Source: Clostridiales bacterium
GTDB taxonomy: Bacteria > Bacillota > Sulfobacillia > Sulfobacillales > Sulfobacillaceae
NCBI GenBank assembly: GCA_027365485.1
Contig: DAHXNH010000224.1
Span: forward strand, 1-34,466
Reading direction: 5' to 3'
DNA: 34,466 bases
The notes under the pieces are model-generated. The model was not told the origin of the DNA, ran no database searches, and saw only the letters and a list, made by a program, of their open reading frames with translations. A program made the position numbers and the translations under genes. Every line of letters starts with the position of its first letter. Within the stretch, counting starts at the first letter, position 1. Below, piece after piece: positions 23,963-30,955 of the stretch.

Positions 23963-24627
23963 AGGCCAAATCCGCCTTTCGCGCATTTTCCCCCTCGCTC
24001 GCGGGGACGTGTCTTCGCTACGCAGTGATGGATCTCTTGCGCTTTGGCCGAGCCCTCGACCCCGAGAGCCTGGCAGCCATGCAGGAAGGCTCTCGGCGTC
24101 ATCGCCAGTTTCAACAGGAACTCATGCACCTGGGCGGATTGGTGGCGGTCGAAGAACGAGTCAAAGACGACAGCCTTATGGTCTCAGGGCGGATGGATGC
24201 GGTGGTGCGTTGGCGGGAGACAATGCAGGTGGTGGAGTACAAAACGGTCAATGCCGAGCGGTTTGAGCAAATTCGCCGCGACGGACCCTTGATCGCACAT
24301 TTCGCGCAGTTGGCTCTTTACATGGAATTAACCGGCTATCCTTCGGGGCACTTGGTGGTGGAGAGTCGGGGCAACGCGGAGCGCATCGATTTTGTGTTCG
24401 CTCCAGATGCCGCGTGGGGCATCTGGCTTCGCCAAAGGATTGTAAGCGCGCTCTCCGCCGCTAAAAGCCGCCAATTACCGGAACGCGAAGTGAGCCTAGG
24501 TTGTCGCTCCTGTGATCGGTGGTCGCGTTGTTTTAAGACCGAAGACGACCGCGACCAGGCGGCTAAGGCGCATCCCTTGTGGGAGCCCGAGCCCCCCTAT
24601 CCCCAGTTGCCAGCGGTCGTCGATTGA
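23959..24627 (+). CDS. Cas4-like PD-(D/E)XK nuclease with iron-sulfur cysteines
   Basis: A 222-residue protein with the RecB/Cas4 nuclease plan: H48 in EGSRRHRQF, D80 in VSGRMDAVV, and E93-x-K95 in VVEYKTVNAE, then a helix with the conserved QLALYMELTGY. One cysteine near the start (C18 in GTCLRY) and three near the end (C182, C185, C191 in GCRSCDRWSRC) match the 4Fe-4S-binding set of Cas4/AddB-type nucleases. No cas1, cas2 or repeat array is in the window, so this is a solitary member. Such proteins act on DNA ends, but the role here is unknown. The start overlaps the stop of the hydrolase gene (ATGA), indicating co-translation. Confidence 0.82.
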   Translation: MKAKSAFRAFSPSLAGTCLRYAVMDLLRFGRALDPESLAAMQEGSRRHRQFQQELMHLGGLVAVEERVKDDSLMVSGRMDAVVRWRETMQVVEYKTVNAERFEQIRRDGPLIAHFAQLALYMELTGYPSGHLVVESRGNAERIDFVFAPDAAWGIWLRQRIVSALSAAKSRQLPEREVSLGCRSCDRWSRCFKTEDDRDQAAKAHPLWEPEPPYPQLPAVVD

Positions 24628-24675
24628 TCGGGCTCGGAGGCTTCGATGAAAAGATTAAAAAAGGAGGGGTAGAGG

Positions 24676-25107
24676 ATCGAAACTCGGTTGGAATATCGTG
24701 GAGGCTTGCGTTTTGATGCGTTGACCCAAAGTGGGCATACCGTTGTGATCGATGGGGCGCCAGAGGTGGGAGGGCAGGATCAGGGGCCACGGCCGATGGA
24801 AATGGTCTTAGCGGCCCTAGGCAGTTGCAGCGGCATCGATGTCGCCCTCATCGTTCAAAAGATGCACGTGCAGTTAGATGCGTTTTCGATTGTTTTGGGT
24901 GGATCCAGGCGAGACCGCGAACCGAAAGTCTATGAACACATCGCCCTTGAATATCGGTTTGCCTCGCCGGATTTGAGTGCGAGCCAGGCGCAGCGGGCAG
25001 TGCATTTGAGTTTCGAAAAATATTGCAGCGTTTCCGAAATGTTGCGGGCCACGGTGGCATTTTCGGTGCAGGTGTTCTTGAACGATCGTCTGGTCGACGA
25101 ATTCTAA
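24676..25107 (+). CDS. OsmC family protein with two cysteines
   Basis: An OsmC-fold protein of about 143 residues with both redox cysteines: one in the central helix (MVLAALGSCSGIDV) and one in EKYCSVSEML. This fits a thiol-dependent peroxide-reducing or related OsmC member (YhfA-like branch). The start is unusual. The strong AAGGAGG (24661-24667) lies 8 nt before an ATC codon at 24676, giving I/M-ETRLEYRGG, which matches the N-terminus common in this family. The only standard start between the upstream in-frame TAG (24670-24672) and the domain is TTG 24688, 20 nt after the SD. Start is therefore ATC 24676 or TTG 24688. It follows the Cas4-like gene by about 50 bp. Confidence 0.85.
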   Translation: METRLEYRGGLRFDALTQSGHTVVIDGAPEVGGQDQGPRPMEMVLAALGSCSGIDVALIVQKMHVQLDAFSIVLGGSRRDREPKVYEHIALEYRFASPDLSASQAQRAVHLSFEKYCSVSEMLRATVAFSVQVFLNDRLVDEF

Positions 25108-25198
25108 GAGGATTGCCTCCTTTGTCAAGAACTGCGCAGTATCCCGACTGAGTCAGAGGGGATGCTAGCTTCGTGGGACAGCCAAAGGGGGAGAAGTG

Positions 25199-25360
25199 AT
25201 GGCGAAAACTTTGAGGCAAATCACTCGAGAACAGTTTCAAGAAGAAGTTGCACGCGAATTGGGTATCGATTTGAGTCAAGCCGACCACGTGAAACCGCCA
25301 AATCCGCGGCAAGAGAACGGCATCGGCAAGTTTAGCGAATCTGCTCATGAGGATGAGTAG
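25199..25360 (+). CDS. Small hypothetical protein (53 residues)
   Basis: An ORF with an excellent ribosome binding region (AAAGGGGGAG before the ATG). The protein starts MAKTLRQITREQFQEEVARE and contains the segment EEVARELGIDLSQ. The remainder is polar and ends SESAHEDE. Pro/Asn/Glu richness after residue 30 suggests disorder. The E-V-A-x-E-L-G-I segment resembles the N-terminal helix of short alpha/beta-type small acid-soluble spore proteins, but the DNA-binding second half is not recognisable, so I leave the function open. It is followed at once by a 12-bp stem-loop, as expected for a complete single-gene unit. Confidence 0.7.
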   Translation: MAKTLRQITREQFQEEVARELGIDLSQADHVKPPNPRQENGIGKFSESAHEDE

Positions 25361-25370
25361 GCGATTCAGA

Positions 25371-25401
25371 CGGAAGCGGGCGGAACGAACGCCCGCTTCC
25401 G
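25371..25401 (+). terminator. 12-bp perfect stem-loop after the small gene
   Basis: CGGAAGCGGGCG (25371-25382) and CGCCCGCTTCCG (25390-25401) pair perfectly around a 7-nt loop, 10 bp after the stop. There is no T tract. Its right arm adjoins the ychF promoter region. Confidence 0.6.
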
Positions 25402-25417
25402 ACCTGATAGGCAGGAA

Positions 25418-25426
25418 TGATACTAT
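25418..25426 (+). promoter_or_regulatory. Extended -10 promoter of ychF
   Basis: TGA-TACTAT (25418-25426) is an extended -10 element; a weak TTCCGA lies 18 nt upstream. Transcription would start near 25433, 28 bp before the ychF ATG. It probably drives ychF-hemL-lgt. Confidence 0.45.
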
Positions 25427-25460
25427 GAGAGAGAAATCTGACAAGGGATGAGAGATTGCG

Positions 25461-26525
25461 ATGGACGTAGGATTAATCGGATTGCCACGGTCAGGCAAGA
25501 CGACCGTATTTAATTTATTGACTGGAGCGGGTATTTCCACCAATCCTTATGGCGGGGAGAAACTTTCGCACAATGCCTTGATGCCGATTCCGGACGAAAG
25601 GCTGAACGGCCTAAGCACGATGTATCACCCCAAAAAAACCACGCCCGCGCTGCTCAATGTGGTCGATGTGCCCGGACTGAGTCAGCGCGACACGGGCGGT
25701 GCCAATCGCTTTTTGAACGATGTGCGTTTGGTCGATGCGCTGGTGCACGTCGTTCGAGGCTTCTCGTCGGACGTGGACGGGCCTCCCCATCCCGCGCAAG
25801 ACATCGAAGATATGGAGTTGGAACTTACCCTAGCGGATATGGATCTGTTAGAAAAACGTGCGCAACGGATTGGCACTGCCAAAAAACCCACTCGCGAGCA
25901 TCAAGAAGAATTGGCCTTGGTCGAACGCTTGTTGGCCGCGATGGAAGACGGCCAACGGCTGACCCAGGTTGATTTGAATCCCGAGGAGCAACGAGTGTTG
26001 AGTGGCTATCAGTTTCTTACGCAAAAGCCCATGCTATGCGTGCTGAACTTGGATGATCAGACCTTTCAAAGCCGCGTCTATCCCGATCAGCAAGCGGTAT
26101 TCGATTGGGCTCTGGCCAAGTCCACGCTGGTGGTGCCCATGGCTGGGCAAATGGAAGCAGAGATCAAAGGCTTGTCCGAAGAGGACCGCTTGGTGTTTAT
26201 GCAAGATTTGGGGATTGAAGAGGTGGGGTCGGCGCGGGTAGCGCAGGCGGTGTACGAGAAGTTGGGACTGATCTCCTTCTTGACAGCGGGTGAAGACGAG
26301 GTGCGAGCCTGGACCATTGATAAGGGATGTCAAGCCAAGACCGCAGCGGGAAAAATCCATTCCGATATTGAACGTGGGTTTATTCGAGCGGAGGTGGTAG
26401 CCTACGCCGACCTTTGTCGCCAAGGTTCTATGGTCAAAGCCAGAGAGGCTGGGTTGGTGCGCCTTGAGGGCAAAGAATACGAAATGCACGATGGCGACGT
26501 GGTAAACTTCCGTTTCAATGTCTGA
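25461..26525 (+). CDS. ychF: YchF/OLA1-type ribosome-associated P-loop NTPase
   Basis: A 354-residue TRAFAC-class NTPase. G1 is GLPRSGKTTVFNLL, G3 is NVVDVPGLSQ, and a helical coiled-coil insert runs at about residues 125-175. The G4 region is LCVLNLDDQ, departing from the canonical NKxD as in the ATP-preferring YchF group. A C-terminal TGS domain follows (FLTAGEDEVRAWTIDKGCQAKTAAGKIHSDIERGFIRAEV to DVVNFRFNV). YchF binds ribosomes and influences stress responses; the exact cellular role is unsettled. The P-loop GLPRSGKTT and the absence of the usual N-terminal extension fit the family. It overlaps the hemL frame by 8 bp. Confidence 0.93.
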   Translation: MDVGLIGLPRSGKTTVFNLLTGAGISTNPYGGEKLSHNALMPIPDERLNGLSTMYHPKKTTPALLNVVDVPGLSQRDTGGANRFLNDVRLVDALVHVVRGFSSDVDGPPHPAQDIEDMELELTLADMDLLEKRAQRIGTAKKPTREHQEELALVERLLAAMEDGQRLTQVDLNPEEQRVLSGYQFLTQKPMLCVLNLDDQTFQSRVYPDQQAVFDWALAKSTLVVPMAGQMEAEIKGLSEEDRLVFMQDLGIEEVGSARVAQAVYEKLGLISFLTAGEDEVRAWTIDKGCQAKTAAGKIHSDIERGFIRAEVVAYADLCRQGSMVKAREAGLVRLEGKEYEMHDGDVVNFRFNV

Positions 26526-27819
26526 ATCAGAGAAAATGGGGGATTCTATGGACCAGTGGTGGCAACGTTCTGAACGAGTCATGCCCGGTGGCGTGTCCAG
26601 TCCCGTACGCTCCTTTCGTGGGGTCGGCGGGACTCCGTTCTTGGTGGAACGCGGGCAAGGCGCCCGTTTGTTTGACCACGATGGCCGTTCGTACATTGAC
26701 TACGTGATGAGTTATGGACCCCTGATTTTGGGCCATGCCCAGGGGCAAGTAGTGGCGGCGATTCAAGCGCAGGCCGTGAAGGGCACGAGTTATGGAACTC
26801 CGACGACTCTAGAGGTAGAGATGGCAGAGACCTTAGTGGGAGCCTATCCCGGCTTGGAAATGGTGCGCTTGGTGAATTCCGGAACCGAAGCGACGATGTC
26901 AGCCTTGAGAGTAGCTCGCGCGGTTACCGGACGTTCCCTGGTGCTGAAGTTCATTGGCTGCTATCACGGCCATCACGATTCGTTGTTGGTGCGGGCCGGC
27001 TCGGGGGCAGCTACGCTCGGGGTCCCAGATTCTGCCGGCGTGCCCGTGCAGATGACCAACTTAACCTTGACCGCAACGTACAATGCGGTAGGGGAACTAG
27101 AGGACATATTCCGGCGCCGGGGCGATGAGATCGCGGCGGTGATCGTAGAACCGGTGGCCGGCAACATGGGCACGATAGGGCCGGAGCCAGAGTTTCTTCA
27201 CGCTCTGCGCCGTCTTACCACCGACCGTGGCAGTCTCTTGATTTTCGATGAGGTGATGAGCGGATTTCGAGTGGGTTGGGGCGGAGCCGCTCAGCATTTT
27301 GGAATGACGCCAGATCTGGTGACGTTGGCCAAGGTCATCGGGGCAGGGCTGCCGGTGGGAGCTTACGGGGGGGCGCGCGCGTTTATGGAACAGGTGGCGC
27401 CTTTGGGGCCGGTCTACCAGGCCGGGACGCTTAGCGGCAATCCGCTAGCGATGGCGGCGGGGCTGGCGCAATTGGGGATCATAGCACAGCAACCGGATTT
27501 TTACCCCCGGCTCAGCCTGAAGGTCAATCAACTCGCCCAAGGCCTGGTCGACCGCGCCCGGCATCATCGCATCCCGGCTCAGGCGACGACGGTGGGGGGG
27601 ATGATGAGCTTATTTTTTAGTGAACGGGTGCCGCGTAATTTCTCCGAGGTCGAAGCCAGCGACGGCGCTCGCTATCGGGCTTACTTTCACGGCATGTTAG
27701 ACCGGGGCGTGTTTATGCCGCCATCGTTATTTGAAACCGTGTTTTTGTCTGCGGCGCATACCGATGAAGAGATTGAGGCGACCCTTAGCGCAGCCGACGA
27801 GGTGTTCGCTAGACTCTAG
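26518..27819 (+). CDS. hemL: Glutamate-1-semialdehyde 2,1-aminomutase
   Basis: A class III PLP enzyme of up to 433 residues that turns glutamate-1-semialdehyde into 5-aminolevulinate, the haem precursor. The family N-terminus RVMPGGVSSPVRSFRGVGGTP is present. So are DYVMSYGPLILGHA, LVNSGTEATMSALRVAR, KFIGCYHGHHDSLLV, IFDEVMSGFRVG and the PLP-lysine motif DLVTLAKVIGAGLPVGAYGG. The start is uncertain: ATG 26518 overlaps the ychF stop (coupling), while ATG 26536 or 26548, the latter preceded by GGGGGA, give lengths closer to the usual family start. Located between ychF and lgt on the same strand. Confidence 0.95.
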   Translation: MSESEKMGDSMDQWWQRSERVMPGGVSSPVRSFRGVGGTPFLVERGQGARLFDHDGRSYIDYVMSYGPLILGHAQGQVVAAIQAQAVKGTSYGTPTTLEVEMAETLVGAYPGLEMVRLVNSGTEATMSALRVARAVTGRSLVLKFIGCYHGHHDSLLVRAGSGAATLGVPDSAGVPVQMTNLTLTATYNAVGELEDIFRRRGDEIAAVIVEPVAGNMGTIGPEPEFLHALRRLTTDRGSLLIFDEVMSGFRVGWGGAAQHFGMTPDLVTLAKVIGAGLPVGAYGGARAFMEQVAPLGPVYQAGTLSGNPLAMAAGLAQLGIIAQQPDFYPRLSLKVNQLAQGLVDRARHHRIPAQATTVGGMMSLFFSERVPRNFSEVEASDGARYRAYFHGMLDRGVFMPPSLFETVFLSAAHTDEEIEATLSAADEVFARL

Positions 27820-27846
27820 CCAAAGACGGGGGAGGGGCCAAGTACG

Positions 27847-28677
27847 ATGTTAGTTCTCAAGCTTAACCCGTACGCGTTTCATATCGGCCCAATCGGGGTG
27901 CATTGGTACGGAATTTTCATGGTGATGGCCATATTGGGCGGAGCTTGGTATTTAGTGGAACGAGGCCGTGAAATGGACCAAGATCCTGACCAATTGGCCA
28001 ACATTACGTTTTGGACGGTCATCGCTGGGGTAGTGGGGGCGCGACTAGTTTTCGTCTTGGCCAACGATCCCAATTGGATTTGGACGGACCCGGTGCAAGC
28101 GTTGAAGATTTGGGATGGTGGTCTGGCGTACGATGGCGCTGTGGGCGCGGGCGTATTGGCGCTTTGGTACCAGCTCAGAAAGACACCCTTGGTCTTCAAT
28201 CGTTTAATTGACTGGATGGTGCCCGGGATTGGGCTCGGAATTTTCATGGTGCGGATTGGCAATATCTTTAACCACGAAGTCTTGGGGCGGATGACGGAAC
28301 TGGGATTTGGTCGCTGGCCGGAACAACTGTGGGGTTCGGCGGTCGGAGTCATTTTGATTGTGCGCTACTTCTGGATTGAGCGCTACAAGGCGCCGCCGCC
28401 GGGCTATCAATTTTGGTCGGCCATGTTTTATTATGCCATCTTGCGTGGCGTCATCGGGGAGACCACCCGTGACAACCCCCTCTACTTGGTGCATTATATC
28501 AATCCCCATTGGGGCATCGGATTTTTGACCTTGATGCAGATCTTTACGCCACCTATTTTAGTGTTTACCGGATGGATGATGCGCCGGACCTGGAGACGGT
28601 CGGCCGAGATTTTAACCCCGGCCAGCACCGCCGAGGTGGGTCAGACCTCAAACCCGGGGTTGTCCCCGCAATCGTAG
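27847..28677 (+). CDS. lgt: Prolipoprotein diacylglyceryl transferase
   Basis: A 276-residue integral membrane enzyme with about seven hydrophobic segments. It transfers diacylglycerol from phosphatidylglycerol to the lipobox cysteine of prolipoproteins such as the GH18 lipoprotein in this window. Recognised by IGVHWYGIFMVMAIL, the Lgt signature MVRIGNIFNHEVLGR (conserved R, N and G) and ILRGVIGETTRDNP carrying the second essential arginine. One oddity: the WDGGxxxHGG motif reads WDGGLAYDGAVG, with aspartate where a histidine (H103 in E. coli) is normally found. GGGGGAGGGG precedes the ATG by several bases. The C-terminal tail after the last membrane helix is polar. Confidence 0.92.
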   Translation: MLVLKLNPYAFHIGPIGVHWYGIFMVMAILGGAWYLVERGREMDQDPDQLANITFWTVIAGVVGARLVFVLANDPNWIWTDPVQALKIWDGGLAYDGAVGAGVLALWYQLRKTPLVFNRLIDWMVPGIGLGIFMVRIGNIFNHEVLGRMTELGFGRWPEQLWGSAVGVILIVRYFWIERYKAPPPGYQFWSAMFYYAILRGVIGETTRDNPLYLVHYINPHWGIGFLTLMQIFTPPILVFTGWMMRRTWRRSAEILTPASTAEVGQTSNPGLSPQS

Positions 28678-28918
28678 GCGAAGGGCGGATGTTCAGGGAA
28701 GTCGTCGACCCATGGGGGCCTTGGGGGCTTTGCCTGAGATGCGAATGGACGGGTTCGGTCGCCAGTGGGATTAAGCCAACGTCTTTCGGACGCCGTAGCG
28801 GTGGGCCCAGCGCCAAAATGGGCGGTGAGGGTTTGGCGGGGTAGGCGGCTTCTAGCGCACCCGCGGACCTAAGCCCTTGGCACTAAAGAGCCTTGGCCGA
28901 AGATTGCAAGGACGGCCC

Positions 28919-28961
28919 CGGGCCCCATCGCCATCCTGAGATGGGGCCCGAGTGGGTTTTT
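28919..28961 (+). terminator. Intrinsic terminator after lgt
   Basis: CGGGCCCCATC (28919-28929) and GATGGGGCCCG (28940-28950) form an 11-bp perfect stem with a 10-nt loop, followed after AGTGGG by TTTTT. It lies about 240 bp after lgt. The stretch 28678-28918 shows no convincing gene: the open plus frame across it is a continuation of a shadow frame of lgt. The stretch 28962-29117 holds nothing clear beyond a possible moaD promoter. Confidence 0.7.
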
Positions 28962-29141
28962 AGCCAACGGTGACCGAGATGTTGGCGGTGAACCCGAATG
29001 CAATCACAAACCTACCCCGTATCGTAAAAATCCAGTAGACTGACAGTGAAGACGATGGATCGGCCGAGACTGATGTGAGTGGATTCATCTGGCTGAGCAC
29101 CGGGTTCGTCCGCGCCCGTGAGGAGGGAATTGAAAGCCATC

Positions 29142-29384
29142 ATGATCCCGATTACCGTGTTGTTTTTTTCATTTGCCCGCGAGCGGATGCACCGCGATCG
29201 TTGGTCGTTGCAGATAAAAGAAGGGACCGATATTGAGGCCCTCTATCAGGCCTATTTACAGGTGCCCCTGAATGCGCCTTTGGAGCAGTGGATGTTTAGT
29301 GTGAACCAAGCTTGGGCGCCTTTGCACCAAGTTCTCAGGGCCGGTGACGAAGTGGGCGTGATTCCGCCGGTAAGTGGAGGGTAG
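29142..29384 (+). CDS. moaD: Molybdopterin synthase small subunit
   Basis: About 80 residues with a ubiquitin-like fold: ITVLFFSFARERMHRDRWSLQI at the start, an alpha helix (IEALYQAYLQ), SVNQAWAPLHQVLRAGDEVGVIPPVSGG at the end. The C-terminal Gly-Gly, which becomes a thiocarboxylate and donates sulfur to precursor Z, is intact. Start choice is difficult: AGGAGGG (29121-29127) lies 14 nt before ATG 29142 and 2 nt before TTG 29130, and the frame is open to GTG 29118. ATG 29142 gives the usual N-terminus. moaE follows 3 bp after the stop. Confidence 0.9.
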   Translation: MIPITVLFFSFARERMHRDRWSLQIKEGTDIEALYQAYLQVPLNAPLEQWMFSVNQAWAPLHQVLRAGDEVGVIPPVSGG

Positions 29385-29387
29385 AAA

Positions 29388-29813
29388 ATGGATCGCTATC
29401 AAGTCGTGACCCGGCCCATCTCCGTGGAACGAGCCCTGAAAGATGTGTCTGACCCGGCTTGTGGAGGTGTGGTGGTGTTTTTAGGCGTGGTCCGCAACCA
29501 GTTCGAGGGGCGAGCCTCTGAGGGAATCGAGTATGAGGCGTATCAGGCAATGGCGGAGCGCGAACTTCAGCGTCTTGGAGATGACCTGAAGCGGGAGTTT
29601 AGGGTCAATCACGTAGTCATCGAACACCGCGTGGGCCGTCTCGCAGTAAGCGAGGGCAGCGTGCTGGTCGCGGTGTCTTCGCCCCATCGCGAGGCCGCGT
29701 TTGCGGCTTGTCAGGCCGGCATCGACCGTCTGAAACAAACGGTCCCGATCTGGAAAAAAGAACTATGGGCAGACGGGACCGAAGGCTGGCACGACGATCC
29801 CCGTCCGAATTAG
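29388..29813 (+). CDS. moaE: Molybdopterin synthase catalytic subunit
   Basis: A 141-residue MoaE that inserts two sulfurs into precursor Z, using MoaD thiocarboxylate, to form molybdopterin. Visible are GGVVVFLGVVRNQFEG, IEYEAYQAMAERELQRL, HRVGRLAVSEGSVLVAVSSPHREAAFAAC and the active-site lysines in VPIWKKELWADG. It overlaps the convergent DUF4129 gene by 4 bp (TTAG shared by both stop codons). No other moa, mob, mod or molybdoenzyme genes are in the window. Confidence 0.95.
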   Translation: MDRYQVVTRPISVERALKDVSDPACGGVVVFLGVVRNQFEGRASEGIEYEAYQAMAERELQRLGDDLKREFRVNHVVIEHRVGRLAVSEGSVLVAVSSPHREAAFAACQAGIDRLKQTVPIWKKELWADGTEGWHDDPRPN

Positions 29814-30955
29814 CGCGGATTGGCCTGTTTGGAACTTTGCCCGGATCGCCCCAAAATACGGGCACCTAAGTTGGGACGCTCTTCTTTAGGCCATTCAGGC
29901 CAAGTGTGACGAAGGGATTCGGCAGCTTCGCGAGTGTCGGGGCGATCCCCGTAGCGCACCTCATCATACAAGAGAAGACCCGCTTCCGGGGTCTTCTCTT
30001 GATGAGCCAGTTTGGCCCATTCCCGGAAGGTTTCCGTCTCAGCCCGGCTGTGGCCGTGTTTTCGCGCTTCTTGCAAAATATGGCGGACTTGCGTACGCAC
30101 AGGCGGCAGCGGAGAAAAGGGGTTTCTGAACCAATTGGCCGGACGCTCGATATGTTCGTGGATGATGGCCCGGTCGTCCTTTACCGCGGCCGGCGGGCGG
30201 TTCTGGCGGTTCAGGTAGCGCCATAAGAGGTATAACAAAGCGAGCGCCAAGACGATGGCTAAGCTAATCAATACCGGAGCAATCCAGTGATTAGGCCCGG
30301 TGTATTTGGCCGGATGAGGAATTTTGGGCGCCGAAATCTTGCCCACGATGCCCTTGGCCTTATTGGGCTTAGCTTTGAGTTTGGCGAAGGGGATGAGGCT
30401 TAAGAGCCAGGTGATGGGGGTGGCGATCAAATAAAATGCGGAGCGAAGGATGGATCCCCAGGGCGTCAACCAGATCAGAGCGGAAGCGGCCAGCCCGCTG
30501 ATGACGCCTATGGCCAGCAATTGCAGGGCAAAACTCCATCGTTCGAGGAGCGGTCGTTTACCGTAAGGGACCATGGCAATCAGGCTAAAACTGGCCACGA
30601 GTAGCAGGGGGATCCAGCCCCAGGCGGGTTTCACAATGAATTCGGCGATCGATCCGAGAATTCCCCAGACGAAAGGGAAGCGCATATCTAAAAAATCATT
30701 GCGAGAGAGGCTGAGCCCGCGCCAAAGTGCTACGGCCGTGACCGCCACCAATGGCAAATGAGAAAAAATGATGGGTCCAGCAAGACCGCCGGCTAAGAAC
30801 AAAATCAGCACCGCAGGAGACCATCGGCGGTAACCCAGGGCGACGTAGAGGGCCAAGGGCCAGATTACAACCGTCCAGGGCAGACCGAAGACTAAGCCGA
30901 GACCGGCCAACCAGGCACATTCGCTCAGAATTAGCCATTTTTTGGGATCATTCAC
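29810..30955 (-). CDS. DUF4129-domain membrane protein
   Basis: A 381-residue membrane protein. The first 200 residues contain about seven hydrophobic segments in pairs, followed by a Lys/Pro-rich stretch (KLKAKPNKAKGIVGK), one more strong membrane helix (IAPVLISLAIVLALALLYLL), and a cytoplasmic C-terminal domain. That domain (VRTQVRHILQEARKHGHSRAETETFREWAKLA to LLLYDEVRYGDRP) fits DUF4129, the tail typically found on transglutaminase-like TgpA proteins. No transglutaminase domain is present. The start is GTG 30955, with AAGGAAG about 8 nt upstream and an 8-bp overlap with the DUF58 stop. A much longer frame to 31138 runs antiparallel to nothing sensible and is rejected. Likely works with the DUF58 protein in envelope assembly (inference). 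Confidence 0.75.
   Translation of the reverse strand: MNDPKKWLILSECAWLAGLGLVFGLPWTVVIWPLALYVALGYRRWSPAVLILFLAGGLAGPIIFSHLPLVAVTAVALWRGLSLSRNDFLDMRFPFVWGILGSIAEFIVKPAWGWIPLLLVASFSLIAMVPYGKRPLLERWSFALQLLAIGVISGLAASALIWLTPWGSILRSAFYLIATPITWLLSLIPFAKLKAKPNKAKGIVGKISAPKIPHPAKYTGPNHWIAPVLISLAIVLALALLYLLWRYLNRQNRPPAAVKDDRAIIHEHIERPANWFRNPFSPLPPVRTQVRHILQEARKHGHSRAETETFREWAKLAHQEKTPEAGLLLYDEVRYGDRPDTREAAESLRHTWPEWPKEERPNLGARILGRSGQSSKQANPR

Noticed and set aside
23959-24627. CRISPR-Cas adaptation gene (true cas4)
   Set aside because: No cas1, cas2 or repeat array in the window; called Cas4-like only.
28700-28790. CTGAGATG segment after lgt resembling the TPP riboswitch core
   Set aside because: The second conserved half of the TPP aptamer is absent and no thiamine gene follows.
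28509-28844. Open plus-strand frame of 111 residues after lgt
   Set aside because: Its first half is a shadow frame of lgt, it has no SD, and the tail is Gly/Arg-rich with no domain pattern.
28962-29117. Possible molybdenum-cofactor riboswitch before moaD
   Set aside because: I could not identify the conserved helices or loop residues of that motif; a covariance search would be needed.
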